NCBI GenBank assembly: GCA_021324445.1
Contig: JAJPJC010000293.1
Coordinates: 1 to 64,000, forward strand
DNA length: 64,000 bases
Direction: 5' to 3'
Origin: Isosphaeraceae bacterium
GTDB taxonomy: Bacteria > Planctomycetota > Planctomycetia > Isosphaerales > Isosphaeraceae
The stretch's first letter is position 1. Every line of letters starts with the position of its first letter. The notes beneath the pieces were generated by a model. The model ran no database searches. It was not told where the DNA came from and saw only the letters and a list, made by a program, of their open reading frames with translations. Shown in pieces: positions 1-8,052 of this stretch. Position numbers and translations under genes: made by a program.

Positions 1-259
1 AGGGTGAGTTTCCCCTGAAAAACAAGGGGTTTACGAAGTCTATGGGGTTAGCTCTGCTGGAAGCCAGCTCCTGAAAAACTTGACCTTCTTTGCGCAGCGG
101 TCAGTAACGAGTGACACTCGAACACCGTTGCTCTCGAAGAGGAGAGCGCTTCCCCCTCAGATCAAGGGCGTTTCCACCGGCTGATCGCCCGAGCGGCCGG
201 CATCCGGCCGAAGCTTCCGGAGCGTCGAGGCCCGGACTCCCTGGGCGTTCCGTCGCCGT

Positions 260-1087
260 TCAGTCGAGGACCTTGACCAGACCGGTGCGCAATTCGTAGA
301 CGGCGCCGACCACTTTCAGCTCCCCCTTCTTGACCAGTCCTGACAGGATGGGGTCCAGGCTCTTGAGCCGCTCAACACCCTGCGCGACGTTGGCCTTGAT
401 GGCGTTGTCGAGCTTGTCGCCGGGTTTTCCTCTCACCGCGGCGGCGGCCGGGCGGATCAGGTCCACGAGCTCGCGGATCGACCCGGGCAGGACGTCGTTG
501 GCGTCGATATGCTCGATCGCGGCCTTGACCGCGCCGCAGGCCCCGTGACCCAGCACCACGATGAGTCTGGCGCCCAGCTCCGCGACTGCGAACTCGATGC
601 TCCCCTTCACGGAAGGGCCCGCGCCGCTGACGATGTTCCCCGCCACGCGGACCACGAACAAGTCGCCGACCCCCTGATCGAAGACCAGCTCGGGTGAGAC
701 CCGTGAGTCCGCGCAGCCGACGATAATGGCCAAGGGCGCCTGTCCCTCGGCCAGTGGTGCAAAGTCCTCGGGCCGCCGCCGCGGGTGGGTGAGCTCCCCC
801 TTGACGAACCGTTGGTTACCCTCGATCAGTTGAGCGAGCACAGCCTCCGCTTTTCGCCCTGCGTCCGGCTGGTCGGCGCCCGCTCCGGCCGCCGCGCGGC
901 CCAACCCGCTCGGCGAGATCGCAAGCCCGGTCGCTCCGACGGCCAGCCCGGAGAGCCGCAGGAAGTCGCGGCGGGACGATCCATTGGCCTTCACGTCGCT
1001 TCCGAAGCCGTTGTGACCCTGTTGGAGGGCCGTGAGTGTCTCGTCCGCCGTCGGGCCAGATGAGAATTGTTGCATTCGCGCCTTCAT
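260..1087 (-). CDS. Tat-exported beta-class carbonic anhydrase
   Basis: Interconverts CO2 and bicarbonate, here probably outside the cytoplasm. The 275-residue product has a twin-arginine leader (SRRDFLRLSG near residues 38-47, then a hydrophobic stretch ending AAAGAGA). The beta-class zinc site follows: CADSR supplies the first Cys and the Asp-Arg dyad, and HGACGA supplies His and the second Cys. The rest matches a full-length prokaryotic beta enzyme. The start used is the ATG at 1087. The Tat n-region is then unusually long, and a GTG at 994 just before KANGSSRRDF would give a more usual leader, so the start is uncertain. Divergent from the thioredoxin-fold gene. The function call is firm; the export is inferred from the leader. 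Confidence 0.92.
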   Translation of the reverse strand: MKARMQQFSSGPTADETLTALQQGHNGFGSDVKANGSSRRDFLRLSGLAVGATGLAISPSGLGRAAAGAGADQPDAGRKAEAVLAQLIEGNQRFVKGELTHPRRRPEDFAPLAEGQAPLAIIVGCADSRVSPELVFDQGVGDLFVVRVAGNIVSGAGPSVKGSIEFAVAELGARLIVVLGHGACGAVKAAIEHIDANDVLPGSIRELVDLIRPAAAAVRGKPGDKLDNAIKANVAQGVERLKSLDPILSGLVKKGELKVVGAVYELRTGLVKVLD

Positions 1088-1499
1088 TCGTGTTCACTCG
1101 CTTCCTCAGTCGATCCGCCCGTGGCGCGTGGCCTTGGGGCATGGCCCGTCCTCTTCGTCTCGGCCCGGCGCGAGCCACTGGTCGCCACGGCCCCTTCCCC
1201 AACCACCGAAGTCCGGGGAAGTCGGATTACTCTATCAAGACCCCACGTCCTGGAGAATGGGCTACTTTCCTCGGAGGCCGGTCGCATTCGTTAACCATCG
1301 TTGGCCCTGCTCCCTACCCCGGCCCCAATCGATCTGGCACAATGGGCGCGTGGCCAAATGTGACTGGTTACGCAACCATGCCCAGGCTTCCCGGTACGTC
1401 GGCGTGACGGCGGGTGGGAAGATCGGGACAAGAACGCGATGATTGCGTGTCCTGCCCAGACACCGTGGGGCGGGAACCGATCCAGGAGAATCGACCGAC
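1088..1499. other. Divergent intergenic region, no gene seen
   Basis: About 410 bases between two divergently transcribed exported-protein genes. The open frames in it lack convincing codon pattern or Shine-Dalgarno sites. It must hold promoters for both neighbours, but no clear -35/-10 pair could be picked out. Confidence 0.5.
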
Positions 1500-2609
1500 A
1501 TGAGATGGTCTCATCATGCCAGCCCAGTGGGTGCACTCATGGCAATGATTGCCGTTCTCCTCCTGGCGGCCCTGGCGGCGGGGCAAGACGCCGAGAAACC
1601 GCCAGGGGCACCGGTGCAGAAAGTCGACCAGCCGGCCGCGCCGGATGAGGATCTCGAGACGATCAACCAGGCCTACAATCAGGAACTGCTCCGCCTCGAA
1701 CGCCGACGATTGGAACGCATGGCTCGCCTGGCCGCCCGGCAAAACCCGGCCGCGGCGGCAGCGACGTATGAGCAGCTCTTCCGCCTGGCGATCGCCGGCT
1801 CCTTGTTGCGCGATGCCGAACCGATCGCCGAGACCGTGGTGAAGAACGGCAGCGCCTCGCCGACGACCACAGTGTTTGCCTATCTCGTGAAGGTCCTCGC
1901 CGAAGCCGACCGCGGGGCTTATCAACAGTCGCAGGAAAGCTTGCGGCGGCTGGTCGAGGAGACCGACAAGGCCGCTCGCGGCGCGGCTCCCAAGGCCGTG
2001 CTTCAGACCAGCGAAGCCGTGGGAATCTGCGACGCCTACTTTCAGCAACTGATTCATCGGGACCAGTTGGAGATCGCCAGGCAGGCGTTTCAGCTCTTGC
2101 GCCAGCGCGTCCGCAGTCCGGCCCTGGTGGAGTTCGTGTCCGGCCGCCTGAAACGGCTCGAGCTGGTGGGCAAGCCCGCCCCCCCAATCCAGGGAACGGA
2201 CCTCGACGGGAAACCATTCAACCTGGCCGATGCCAAGGGCAAGGTCGTCCTGGTCGTTTTCTGGGCGAGCTGGTGCCTACCCAATGAGGCCGAGATCGAA
2301 GCCATTCAACAGGTCGCCGAGTCCTACCGGGCGCGCGGGTTCACCGTCGTGGGGATCAACCTCGACGTTGTACAGGACGGCGGGCCCAAGCTGGAGACGG
2401 TGATGCCGAACATCCGCCGCTTCCTGCTCGATCACAACGTGCGCTGGCCGACCCTGATCAATGGCTCGGGTCCGAAGGACTATGCCACGGCGTACGGCGT
2501 GACCGAGATCCCGGCCAACGTCCTGATCGGCAGGGATGGAGTGGTCGCCCAGATTGACCTGGTGCAGAAGAACCTGGAATCGGTGATCGCTCGCGTGGTC
2601 GGTCGCTGA
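1500..2609 (+). CDS. Exported TlpA-like thioredoxin-fold protein, single active-site Cys
   Basis: A 369-residue exported protein. The ATG at 1500 is chosen because AGGAGA lies about ten bases upstream and it starts a good signal peptide (MRWSHHASPVGALMAMIAV, cleavage near AAGQDA); a TTG 57 bases earlier is less likely. Residues about 30-210 are alpha-helical and Gln/Arg/Ala-rich. Residues about 225-369 are a TlpA/AhpC-type thioredoxin domain, with VVFWASWC at the active site and the cis-Pro loop EIPANVLI. The usual WCxxC is WCLPN here, so the resolving cysteine is missing. The protein cannot do ordinary dithiol-disulfide exchange alone; it may be monothiol or a binding module. Its substrate is unknown. 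Confidence 0.85.
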   Translation: MRWSHHASPVGALMAMIAVLLLAALAAGQDAEKPPGAPVQKVDQPAAPDEDLETINQAYNQELLRLERRRLERMARLAARQNPAAAAATYEQLFRLAIAGSLLRDAEPIAETVVKNGSASPTTTVFAYLVKVLAEADRGAYQQSQESLRRLVEETDKAARGAAPKAVLQTSEAVGICDAYFQQLIHRDQLEIARQAFQLLRQRVRSPALVEFVSGRLKRLELVGKPAPPIQGTDLDGKPFNLADAKGKVVLVVFWASWCLPNEAEIEAIQQVAESYRARGFTVVGINLDVVQDGGPKLETVMPNIRRFLLDHNVRWPTLINGSGPKDYATAYGVTEIPANVLIGRDGVVAQIDLVQKNLESVIARVVGR

Positions 2610-2666
2610 GACGGCGAGGTTCGGCCGGGGTCCTGGGTACGGCCGAGTCAAGGATCCTGTTGGTTC

Positions 2667-3416
2667 TCAGGGCTGGGGAGCAGGGCCGGGCGGCGCTTCC
2701 GGTGGCCAGGCGGCCTGCTCCAGGGAATCGTAGAGTGCGAGCAGGAACGCGTGGAACAGGTCCGCGATCCGCGCGGTTGATTCCGCCCGGATCGCTTGCA
2801 AGGCCGGGCGCCCATACTCCAGCAGTTTCTGTCGAGCCTCCGTGACGGTCGTGATCGAAGCCGCCTGGTGTTGCTTGGTCTCCTCGAGCACGACCAGGCT
2901 GGCCTGGTCGGAGAGGTTGCGCTTCGCCTTCAAGTCGCCCGCGAGGGGCGATTCGCTCGGCCAAACGAGCGTCCTCGAGGCATCGAAGAAGCTCGCCAGC
3001 GGCAGGATCGGACGGAGAGCCGCCGTGGCCGAACCCGGAGGGGCCGCGGCCGGGACGTTGGCCGTCTGACCCAGCGAGCGCGCTCGTTCCTGCAGGTGCG
3101 CGGGAGGTTGACGCCGCCGGACATCGGAGTGGGCGACGAATCCATTATCCCGAATGCGGTTGAAATAGGCGTTGGGACTGTTCGCGTAAGGACGGAAGGA
3201 TGTCGGCGCGGGACGACCGGCGGCGGCGCGAGTGAGCGCGTGCTGGTTCAAGAAATCCGTGGGAGACGGCACCTGGTTGAAACCGCCGAGGAATCCCATT
3301 CCCCCTCCCAGGTACATCCCGAATTGAGCCCGGGCTGGGCGCCAACCCGGGCCCAGCAGGATGGCTCCTACCAGAATCGTGATTCCACCAGGCGGACGCC
3401 GCTTGTCCCAGATCAT
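2667..3416 (-). CDS. Exported hypothetical protein
   Basis: Family not recognised; 249 residues from the ATG at 3416. That start is preferred over the ATG 30 bases upstream because GAGGAA sits eight bases before it and it begins directly with a signal peptide (MIWDKRRPPGGITILVGAIL, Ala-rich cleavage region ARAQFG). A Gly-rich stretch follows (FGMYLGGGMGFLGGF), then a segment with NSPNAYFNRIRDNGF, and a helical C-terminal half ending PPGPAPQP. It is convergent with the thioredoxin-fold gene, leaving 57 bases between stops. The leader and lack of catalytic motifs suggest a small periplasmic or envelope protein; no function is proposed. Confidence 0.7.
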   Translation of the reverse strand: MIWDKRRPPGGITILVGAILLGPGWRPARAQFGMYLGGGMGFLGGFNQVPSPTDFLNQHALTRAAAGRPAPTSFRPYANSPNAYFNRIRDNGFVAHSDVRRRQPPAHLQERARSLGQTANVPAAAPPGSATAALRPILPLASFFDASRTLVWPSESPLAGDLKAKRNLSDQASLVVLEETKQHQAASITTVTEARQKLLEYGRPALQAIRAESTARIADLFHAFLLALYDSLEQAAWPPEAPPGPAPQP

Positions 3417-3542
3417 GGGCCGTTCCTCGGAACCGAGATCAGCCATCTCGAAGTCGAAGTTGAAAACGTCACGATCTTATCCGGTGCCATGCATGCTCCA
3501 ATATCACAGGCGCCGGCCCGATTCGTGAAATCCTAATGCCAG

Positions 3543-4028
3543 TCGCTTCACACTTTCAAGCCAGAGGACGTCCTCGCGGACCTGTACCGATTGGGGCACT
3601 TGTCCGTCGACCCAAGTCTGATTCGACCGCTGGTTGCAGGCCGGGGCAGCCGGGACCGCACCAAGCCGACCGGTATCTCAAGGTTCTGGACGGCCTGGTT
3701 GCCATGCTCGAGACGCCCGCGGTCGACCTCGTGCTCGCCGGGGTCGAGAATCGCTCGGACGCAACCCTCGGCGACCTGCTCGAGTTCGTGAACGCCTTCA
3801 ATCTCCGCTTCGGCGTGGCTTCCAAGCCGCAACAACAGCAGGTCTATCGTCTTCCGGATCCCAAAGCCGGTGCAACTGCGTGACGAGCTCGCGCCCGCCC
3901 CGGCAGAGTCGGCCGAGCACACGACCAGCGCCACCGAAGCCGAGGACTTCTTCGCCCGGATGAGTTACGACGAACTGCAGAAAAACGCACCCAAACCGCC
4001 AGGTGCCGGGGAACGGCCGCGGCGATGA
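3543..4028 (+). pseudogene. Frameshifted remnant of a small hypothetical protein gene
   Basis: Coding-like sequence continues across two changes of frame. Frame A (from 3543) reads HTFKPEDVLADLYRLGHLSVDPS. Around 3660 it passes to another frame reading KVLDGLVAMLETPAVDLVL through FNLRFGVASKPQQQQVY. Near 3870 it returns to frame A as VQLRDELAPAPAESAEH, then EDFFARMSYDELQKNAP, ending at the TGA at 4026-4028. No ATG precedes the first segment; the frame opens after a TAA at 3534. The two shifts cancel, so either a once-intact gene of about 160 codons has decayed or the assembly has two indels. The divergent neighbour is the exported hypothetical protein; product family not recognised. Confidence 0.55.
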
Positions 4029-4182
4029 CCAGTTCTCACCGGACTCTCCTGCTCCCCAGGATCGATCAGGAATCCGGCACCGGCATTGGCCGAGCCGGAT
4101 TCCCGCCTACGCGTCCTCGTTTCGTCGCCGCGCGGGCCGGGCGAGAACTGTCCGTGTTCCGATCCGTCCCGGGTGACAGGCA

Positions 4183-5907
4183 TCAGAAATAGAGCTGGAA
4201 CCTCAACCAGAACATGTCGGCGGTCTTCTGGAAGCCGCCGGGGCGGTACTCGACCGGGTCGCCGAATTGGCTGTGCAGCCAAAAAATGTAAACCTTAGTA
4301 TATTCATTCCAGTACCAATTCAAGCCGAGCTCGGTCGCGAGGGCCGAGTTGGACCAGAGGTTGGGATCGGCAAAACCGGCGGTGAAGACATTCTCGCCGA
4401 GGCGGAGTTCGCTGACGCGAGCGACGATCTCCCAAGCGCCCGGACCGCGATGATCCCCGCGATTGGTCGGGATGAGCGGCCGGCGCGGAGAGACCCTGGT
4501 CCGCCGTTCGACGTGCTCGCCGGTCAGGAAGTAGGCCGCAGTGACGTAGAAGCCCGAGAAGGGTACCAGCGTCGACGACGGCTGGGCGGTGGTCGCGTAG
4601 CCGCCGTAGCCGTATTGCCACTCACCGAGCAGCGACAGCCCCTTGTAGAAGTACGCCATATGGACCGACCCGAGCAACCGGTTGCCCCGCTCGACCACGT
4701 TGCGGTTGAGGATCAGGAATGGCGTCGTGCCGGCCCCGGGGATGTCGGCATTTGCAGAGCCGCCGCCGACGCGGAACGCCACGGGCACGGGCGCCTGGTC
4801 CTGAGGGCCGACCGCGACTGAAGTGCCAAGATTCCAGAATCTGGCGAACCGCAGCGATTCCGATTCCTGGAACGGCCTGGTGTTGAGGTAGGCGACGAAA
4901 TCCACACCGTTATGGAGACTCTCGAACGAGTTGCGTGAGCCGTTGAAGATCCCGGCCGCGTAGTCAAGCCGTTTGTCGAAGAGGTAGCCCCAGCCCATCA
5001 GCCCGAACTGGCGGTTCAGGCTGAGGTTGGTCGTGAACAGCGACCGTTCCGTCGTCGGCATCCAGTAGTTTGAGATCGCGTACTGGTCGTAGAAGAGCGG
5101 CGTGAAGAAGCGGCCAAAGCGGACCTCGAAACCGTCGTCAAAGTGAATATTGATGAAGGCGTTGAGCACGTTGAGACTGCCGAACCCCCGGTTGATCGAG
5201 AACTCGTACTCGATCGGCCTGGTGATGTTGCCGGTGAAGAAGATCCGCTGGCGGGGCAGGAAGAAGCCGCTATTGGCCGGGCTCTGCTCGCTCTGACTCC
5301 AGATCCGGGTCTCGATCTGGGATTCGTAGTGGACGAGGAGCCGAAACTCCTCGTCGTCGGTCTGGAACTGGAAGCCGGGGCCAAAACTGCCGATCAGTGG
5401 CAATCTCTTGGCACTGGGGGTCTTCGGGACCGCGTATCCCGGTGGGGGCGTACGAGGAGCGAGTTGTCCCTCAGTGTAATCCGGTACGGGGTTATCCAGG
5501 TCGACCGCCTGAGCTCGATCGCTCGGCGAAGTCGTCGCGCCGACGTCGAGGCCCATCGGCCTCCCCTCCCCTGTCCCATCGCCCAGACGCTTCGACAGCT
5601 CTCCGTATTTCTCAAGCAGCTCCCTCATCTGCTCGTTATGCTCTCTCGTGGTCCGCTCCAGTCGCTCAGCAAGCTTCTTGTTCATGTCCTCCATCGCGCG
5701 AAGCCGCTCGGTGAGCTGCTCCACCGTCATCGGTGCGCTCGGCGGCGGGGTGGACGGGGTTGAGCGACCATTGCCTTGCCCCGGCGTTGACGGCGTGGTC
5801 GAGGTGTGATCCTCCTGCGATCGGGCTCCGGGCGCAAAGATGGCCAGGATGAGACAGAACCAGACCTTACGCATCGACCACCGTTCGTCATCCCGCCGTG
5901 GTCGCAT
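4183..5907 (-). CDS. Outer-membrane porin of the phosphate-selective porin O/P type
   Basis: A beta-barrel channel for anions or small solutes, placed in the outer membrane. The 574-residue product begins at the ATG at 5907, which has GGGAGG nine bases upstream; an internal ATG at 5874 would give a shorter leader. After the signal peptide (KVWFCLILAIFAPGARS) come a Ser/Thr/Pro-rich spacer, a coiled coil (about residues 60-110, EQLTERLRAMEDMNKKLAER and onwards), a Pro-rich linker, and a barrel from about residue 165. The barrel has alternating aromatic strands such as YEFSINRGFGSLNVLNAF and FEVRFGRFFTPLFYDQYAIS, and ends in FWLRFQLYF, a typical terminal Phe outer-membrane insertion signal. The coiled coil resembles envelope anchors on planctomycete porins. 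The solute is inferred only from family. Confidence 0.85.
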   Translation of the reverse strand: MRPRRDDERWSMRKVWFCLILAIFAPGARSQEDHTSTTPSTPGQGNGRSTPSTPPPSAPMTVEQLTERLRAMEDMNKKLAERLERTTREHNEQMRELLEKYGELSKRLGDGTGEGRPMGLDVGATTSPSDRAQAVDLDNPVPDYTEGQLAPRTPPPGYAVPKTPSAKRLPLIGSFGPGFQFQTDDEEFRLLVHYESQIETRIWSQSEQSPANSGFFLPRQRIFFTGNITRPIEYEFSINRGFGSLNVLNAFINIHFDDGFEVRFGRFFTPLFYDQYAISNYWMPTTERSLFTTNLSLNRQFGLMGWGYLFDKRLDYAAGIFNGSRNSFESLHNGVDFVAYLNTRPFQESESLRFARFWNLGTSVAVGPQDQAPVPVAFRVGGGSANADIPGAGTTPFLILNRNVVERGNRLLGSVHMAYFYKGLSLLGEWQYGYGGYATTAQPSSTLVPFSGFYVTAAYFLTGEHVERRTRVSPRRPLIPTNRGDHRGPGAWEIVARVSELRLGENVFTAGFADPNLWSNSALATELGLNWYWNEYTKVYIFWLHSQFGDPVEYRPGGFQKTADMFWLRFQLYF

Positions 5908-6433
5908 CTTCGTCGGCCTCCCACAGCGCAACGCCCAAGCCAGGTCCCCCAACTCGAGAGCGAAGTCATCCTCTCCCTCAGGAGAACGAGCCACCCTCGA
6001 GGCCCCGGCGCACGGCAAGGGTGGGGCCCCGCGGAGTCGCCCACAATCGTCGGTACGCCCCCTTGCTGCCGAGGGTCTCGCCGTTCCCGCCCACGCCGCT
6101 CGCGCGACGGCCGCGCCAGCCGTGTTGCCGTTCGGGCCCCAGGTGGAGAAGGTGATGGAGGCAAAGGGCTCCACGCGCACCAGTCCCCCCGACAGGCACC
6201 TTCGTCAGCCGGACCGACTTTCCGGGACTGGAGTTGCGGATCAGGCCCGCTCGCTATCACCGGGTAGCCCAGCTTCCGGAGTCTCAGCTTGATGGGGTGC
6301 TTCTGAACAGGTCGAGGGGTTGGGGCACTCTCGCCTCTCAGACATGCCGATTGGCCTTCTACCACGGTGCAGATACTCAGTCAAGACACGCCCTGGCGCC
6401 TCCGCGCCCGGACGCGCCACCCGCCAGGGTCTT
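5908..6433. other. Intergenic region, no gene seen
   Basis: About 520 bases between the porin start and the transposase remnant. The frames open here give low-complexity Arg/Pro/Ala translations typical of non-coding high-GC DNA. The porin promoter presumably lies here. Confidence 0.45.
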
Positions 6434-6920
6434 TCAAAGGTCGTAAGAATTACCAAGGGGCGGAGTTCCTGACCAACCCCAACGCCGCAAGCGGTCTGGC
6501 GGCATGGCGGCGCAGACCGGCCTGGCCACGGGCCAGTCCAAGTACGCCTCCAGCCGGGTGGTCGTCGCGCGCCGACGGATCTCCAGCCGGCCGTGCCCCT
6601 TGTCGCGGGCCTGGGCGTGGTCGTCCTCCGCGGCCCGCCGGTGCCGCTCCCGAGGGGGAAACAGCCGGGCCGAAGGCCGCCGGGATGTCCGCCTCCCGGG
6701 TGGGCTGATTCGCCTTGACCGGCAGGAAATAATCCTCCCGCCTTCGATCATCGCTGCGCAGAAATCCCGCTGGGTGAAGGCCGCATCGCCCGTGATGAGC
6801 GTCCCCTTCAAGGGGAGGACCTTGAGCAATTCCAACGCCGTCTTGTGCTCATTGGTCTTGCCGGGGACGCGGAGCTGGGCGACGACCGCCTCGAGGTCCA
6901 GGCAGGAGGCGGCCAGGAGT
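6434..6920 (-). pseudogene. ISAs1-family transposase remnant
   Basis: A decayed fragment. One frame reads LDLEAVVAQLRVPGKTNEH and LLKVLPLKGTLITGDAAFTQ, matching the central ISAs1 region with its catalytic-type Asp (TGDA). After MIEGG the frame changes near 6730 and continues DYFLPVKANQPTREADIPAA, the conserved VKxNQP block. It then shifts back to give DKGHGRLEIRRRATTTRLEA and YLDWP, the HGRxExR motif of the family. The N-terminal third and the C-terminus are missing, and no terminal inverted repeats were found. The fragment abuts the truncated gene on the opposite strand, consistent with an old insertion followed by deletion. Confidence 0.7.
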
Positions 6921-6924
6921 CGAA

Positions 6925-7746
6925 AGAACCCCGTGGGATTATAACCCGACGGCAACCGGCGGCTTCTCCCTGACCGCGTCCCCTTCGCCGGCCCAGGGTG
7001 CCTCGACCGGTTCGTCGAACGCCTGCCGGGTGCGCATGGCGTGGGACCAGTCGGGCCGCTCCCACGAGGAATCCACGGGCGACCCGCTGCTCCAGGCCAC
7101 CGTCTCGGGGTCGGGACGGATGGCCGACCTCGACCCGGAGAACCGCCGCGTGACGGACCTGGCTGGGTTCCAGCTCACGAACTCCCTGCCCGCGCCCGCC
7201 GGCGGTGGAACGGGCCCGAGCGTCCGCGGAGTGCTGGGGCTCACCCAGATCCGGGACTTCTGGACCAATCAGGACCCCTCGGTGAACGTCTACATGGTCG
7301 CTTCGGTCTGGCAGTCGGTCCTCGAGGGCGTGACCTGGAACGGTGACATCGGGCAGTCGCCGCTCTTGAAGCAGCTCCAGAACGCCAGCCCGGACCGCCT
7401 ATCCGTCAAGATGACGCTGAGAGAATACGGCGGGACCGGCGGCAAGGTCATCGGGGTCATCGGGCCGTACCGCCAGGGCGAGCCCCGGCAATTCGTCGCG
7501 GCCCGCCGTCTCCTCACCCAGCGGCCCACCGGCCAGCTCCCCTTTCCCGTCGCCTCGGTCCTCGTCGACTCCGGTCGTTCCAAGCTGGTGGTCGACCTGA
7601 GCAACCTGATCCCCGATCCGAAGACACCGGAGAACGGCCCGCTGATCACTCAAACCGCTTCGGAATCGATCCGGCGAGAGGTGGTGTGTGCATCGTGGCG
7701 GATCGGGTCAACTCCCGTGAGCAGTGGAATGGCATGCTTGCGATGA
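6925..7746 (+). pseudogene. 5'-truncated gene of unknown function
   Basis: An open frame with good coding character runs from the edge of the transposase remnant. It reads TPWDYNPTATGGFSLTASP before the first usable start (GTG at 7030), which suggests that the real N-terminus has been lost. Later segments include VLGLTQIRDFWTNQDPSVNV, VIGVIGPYRQGEPRQFVAAR and LVVDLSNLIPDPKTPENGPL. The last 25 residues look unlike the rest, so the 3' end may also be truncated. No catalytic motif or family was recognised. The Asp/Ser/Gly-rich, mostly beta composition suggests an exported structural or enzyme-accessory domain. Read as a gene fragment broken by the adjacent element. Confidence 0.5.
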
Positions 7747-8052
7747 CAGCCGGCAAGTGCAACGAATTCATCTAAAATTCTGGTTTTGACGATATTCGTA
7801 GAATTATGATATAATTAATATAAAGCTTCGATGGGTTCCTGTTTTGCAGGCTTGCTGATGTGGGTGGACCTTCCGCGCCTCCGGGCGTTGGTAACATCGT
7901 GGTGAGGCAATCGGAATTCTTCGGTAACAAAACCGGTGAGTCAATGCGGTCCGGTTCTCGGCCTGGGACTCGGCGGGCGACGGGGCATTCACGCAGCCGG
8001 CGCATCTGAAGTAGGCGACTGGCTGCCTCTCCACCGGACGCCGTGCGGTTCA
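7747..8052. other. AT-rich intergenic region
   Basis: About 300 bases between the truncated gene and the end of the histidine kinase gene. Apart from the promoter-like site and a possible 24-codon ORF at 7831-7905, nothing was recognised. A transcript from the promoter would run antisense into the 3' end of the kinase gene. Confidence 0.45.
7786..7815 (+). promoter_or_regulatory. Orphan sigma-70-type promoter with extended -10
   Basis: TTGACG (7786-7791) is followed after 18 bases by TATAAT (7810-7815), with TG one base before the hexamer (TGATATAAT), the extended -10 form. It lies in a strikingly AT-rich island of about 60 bases. Transcription would start near 7822 on the plus strand. The only frame immediately downstream is a 24-codon ORF (7831-7905, starting MGSCFAGLLMW) with no good ribosome site. 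Confidence 0.55.

Noticed and set aside
1-259. Short frame at the left edge reading GEFPLKNKGFTKSMGLALLE and a stop
   Set aside because: Only about 23 codons are visible, with no family clue; it cannot be told from chance.
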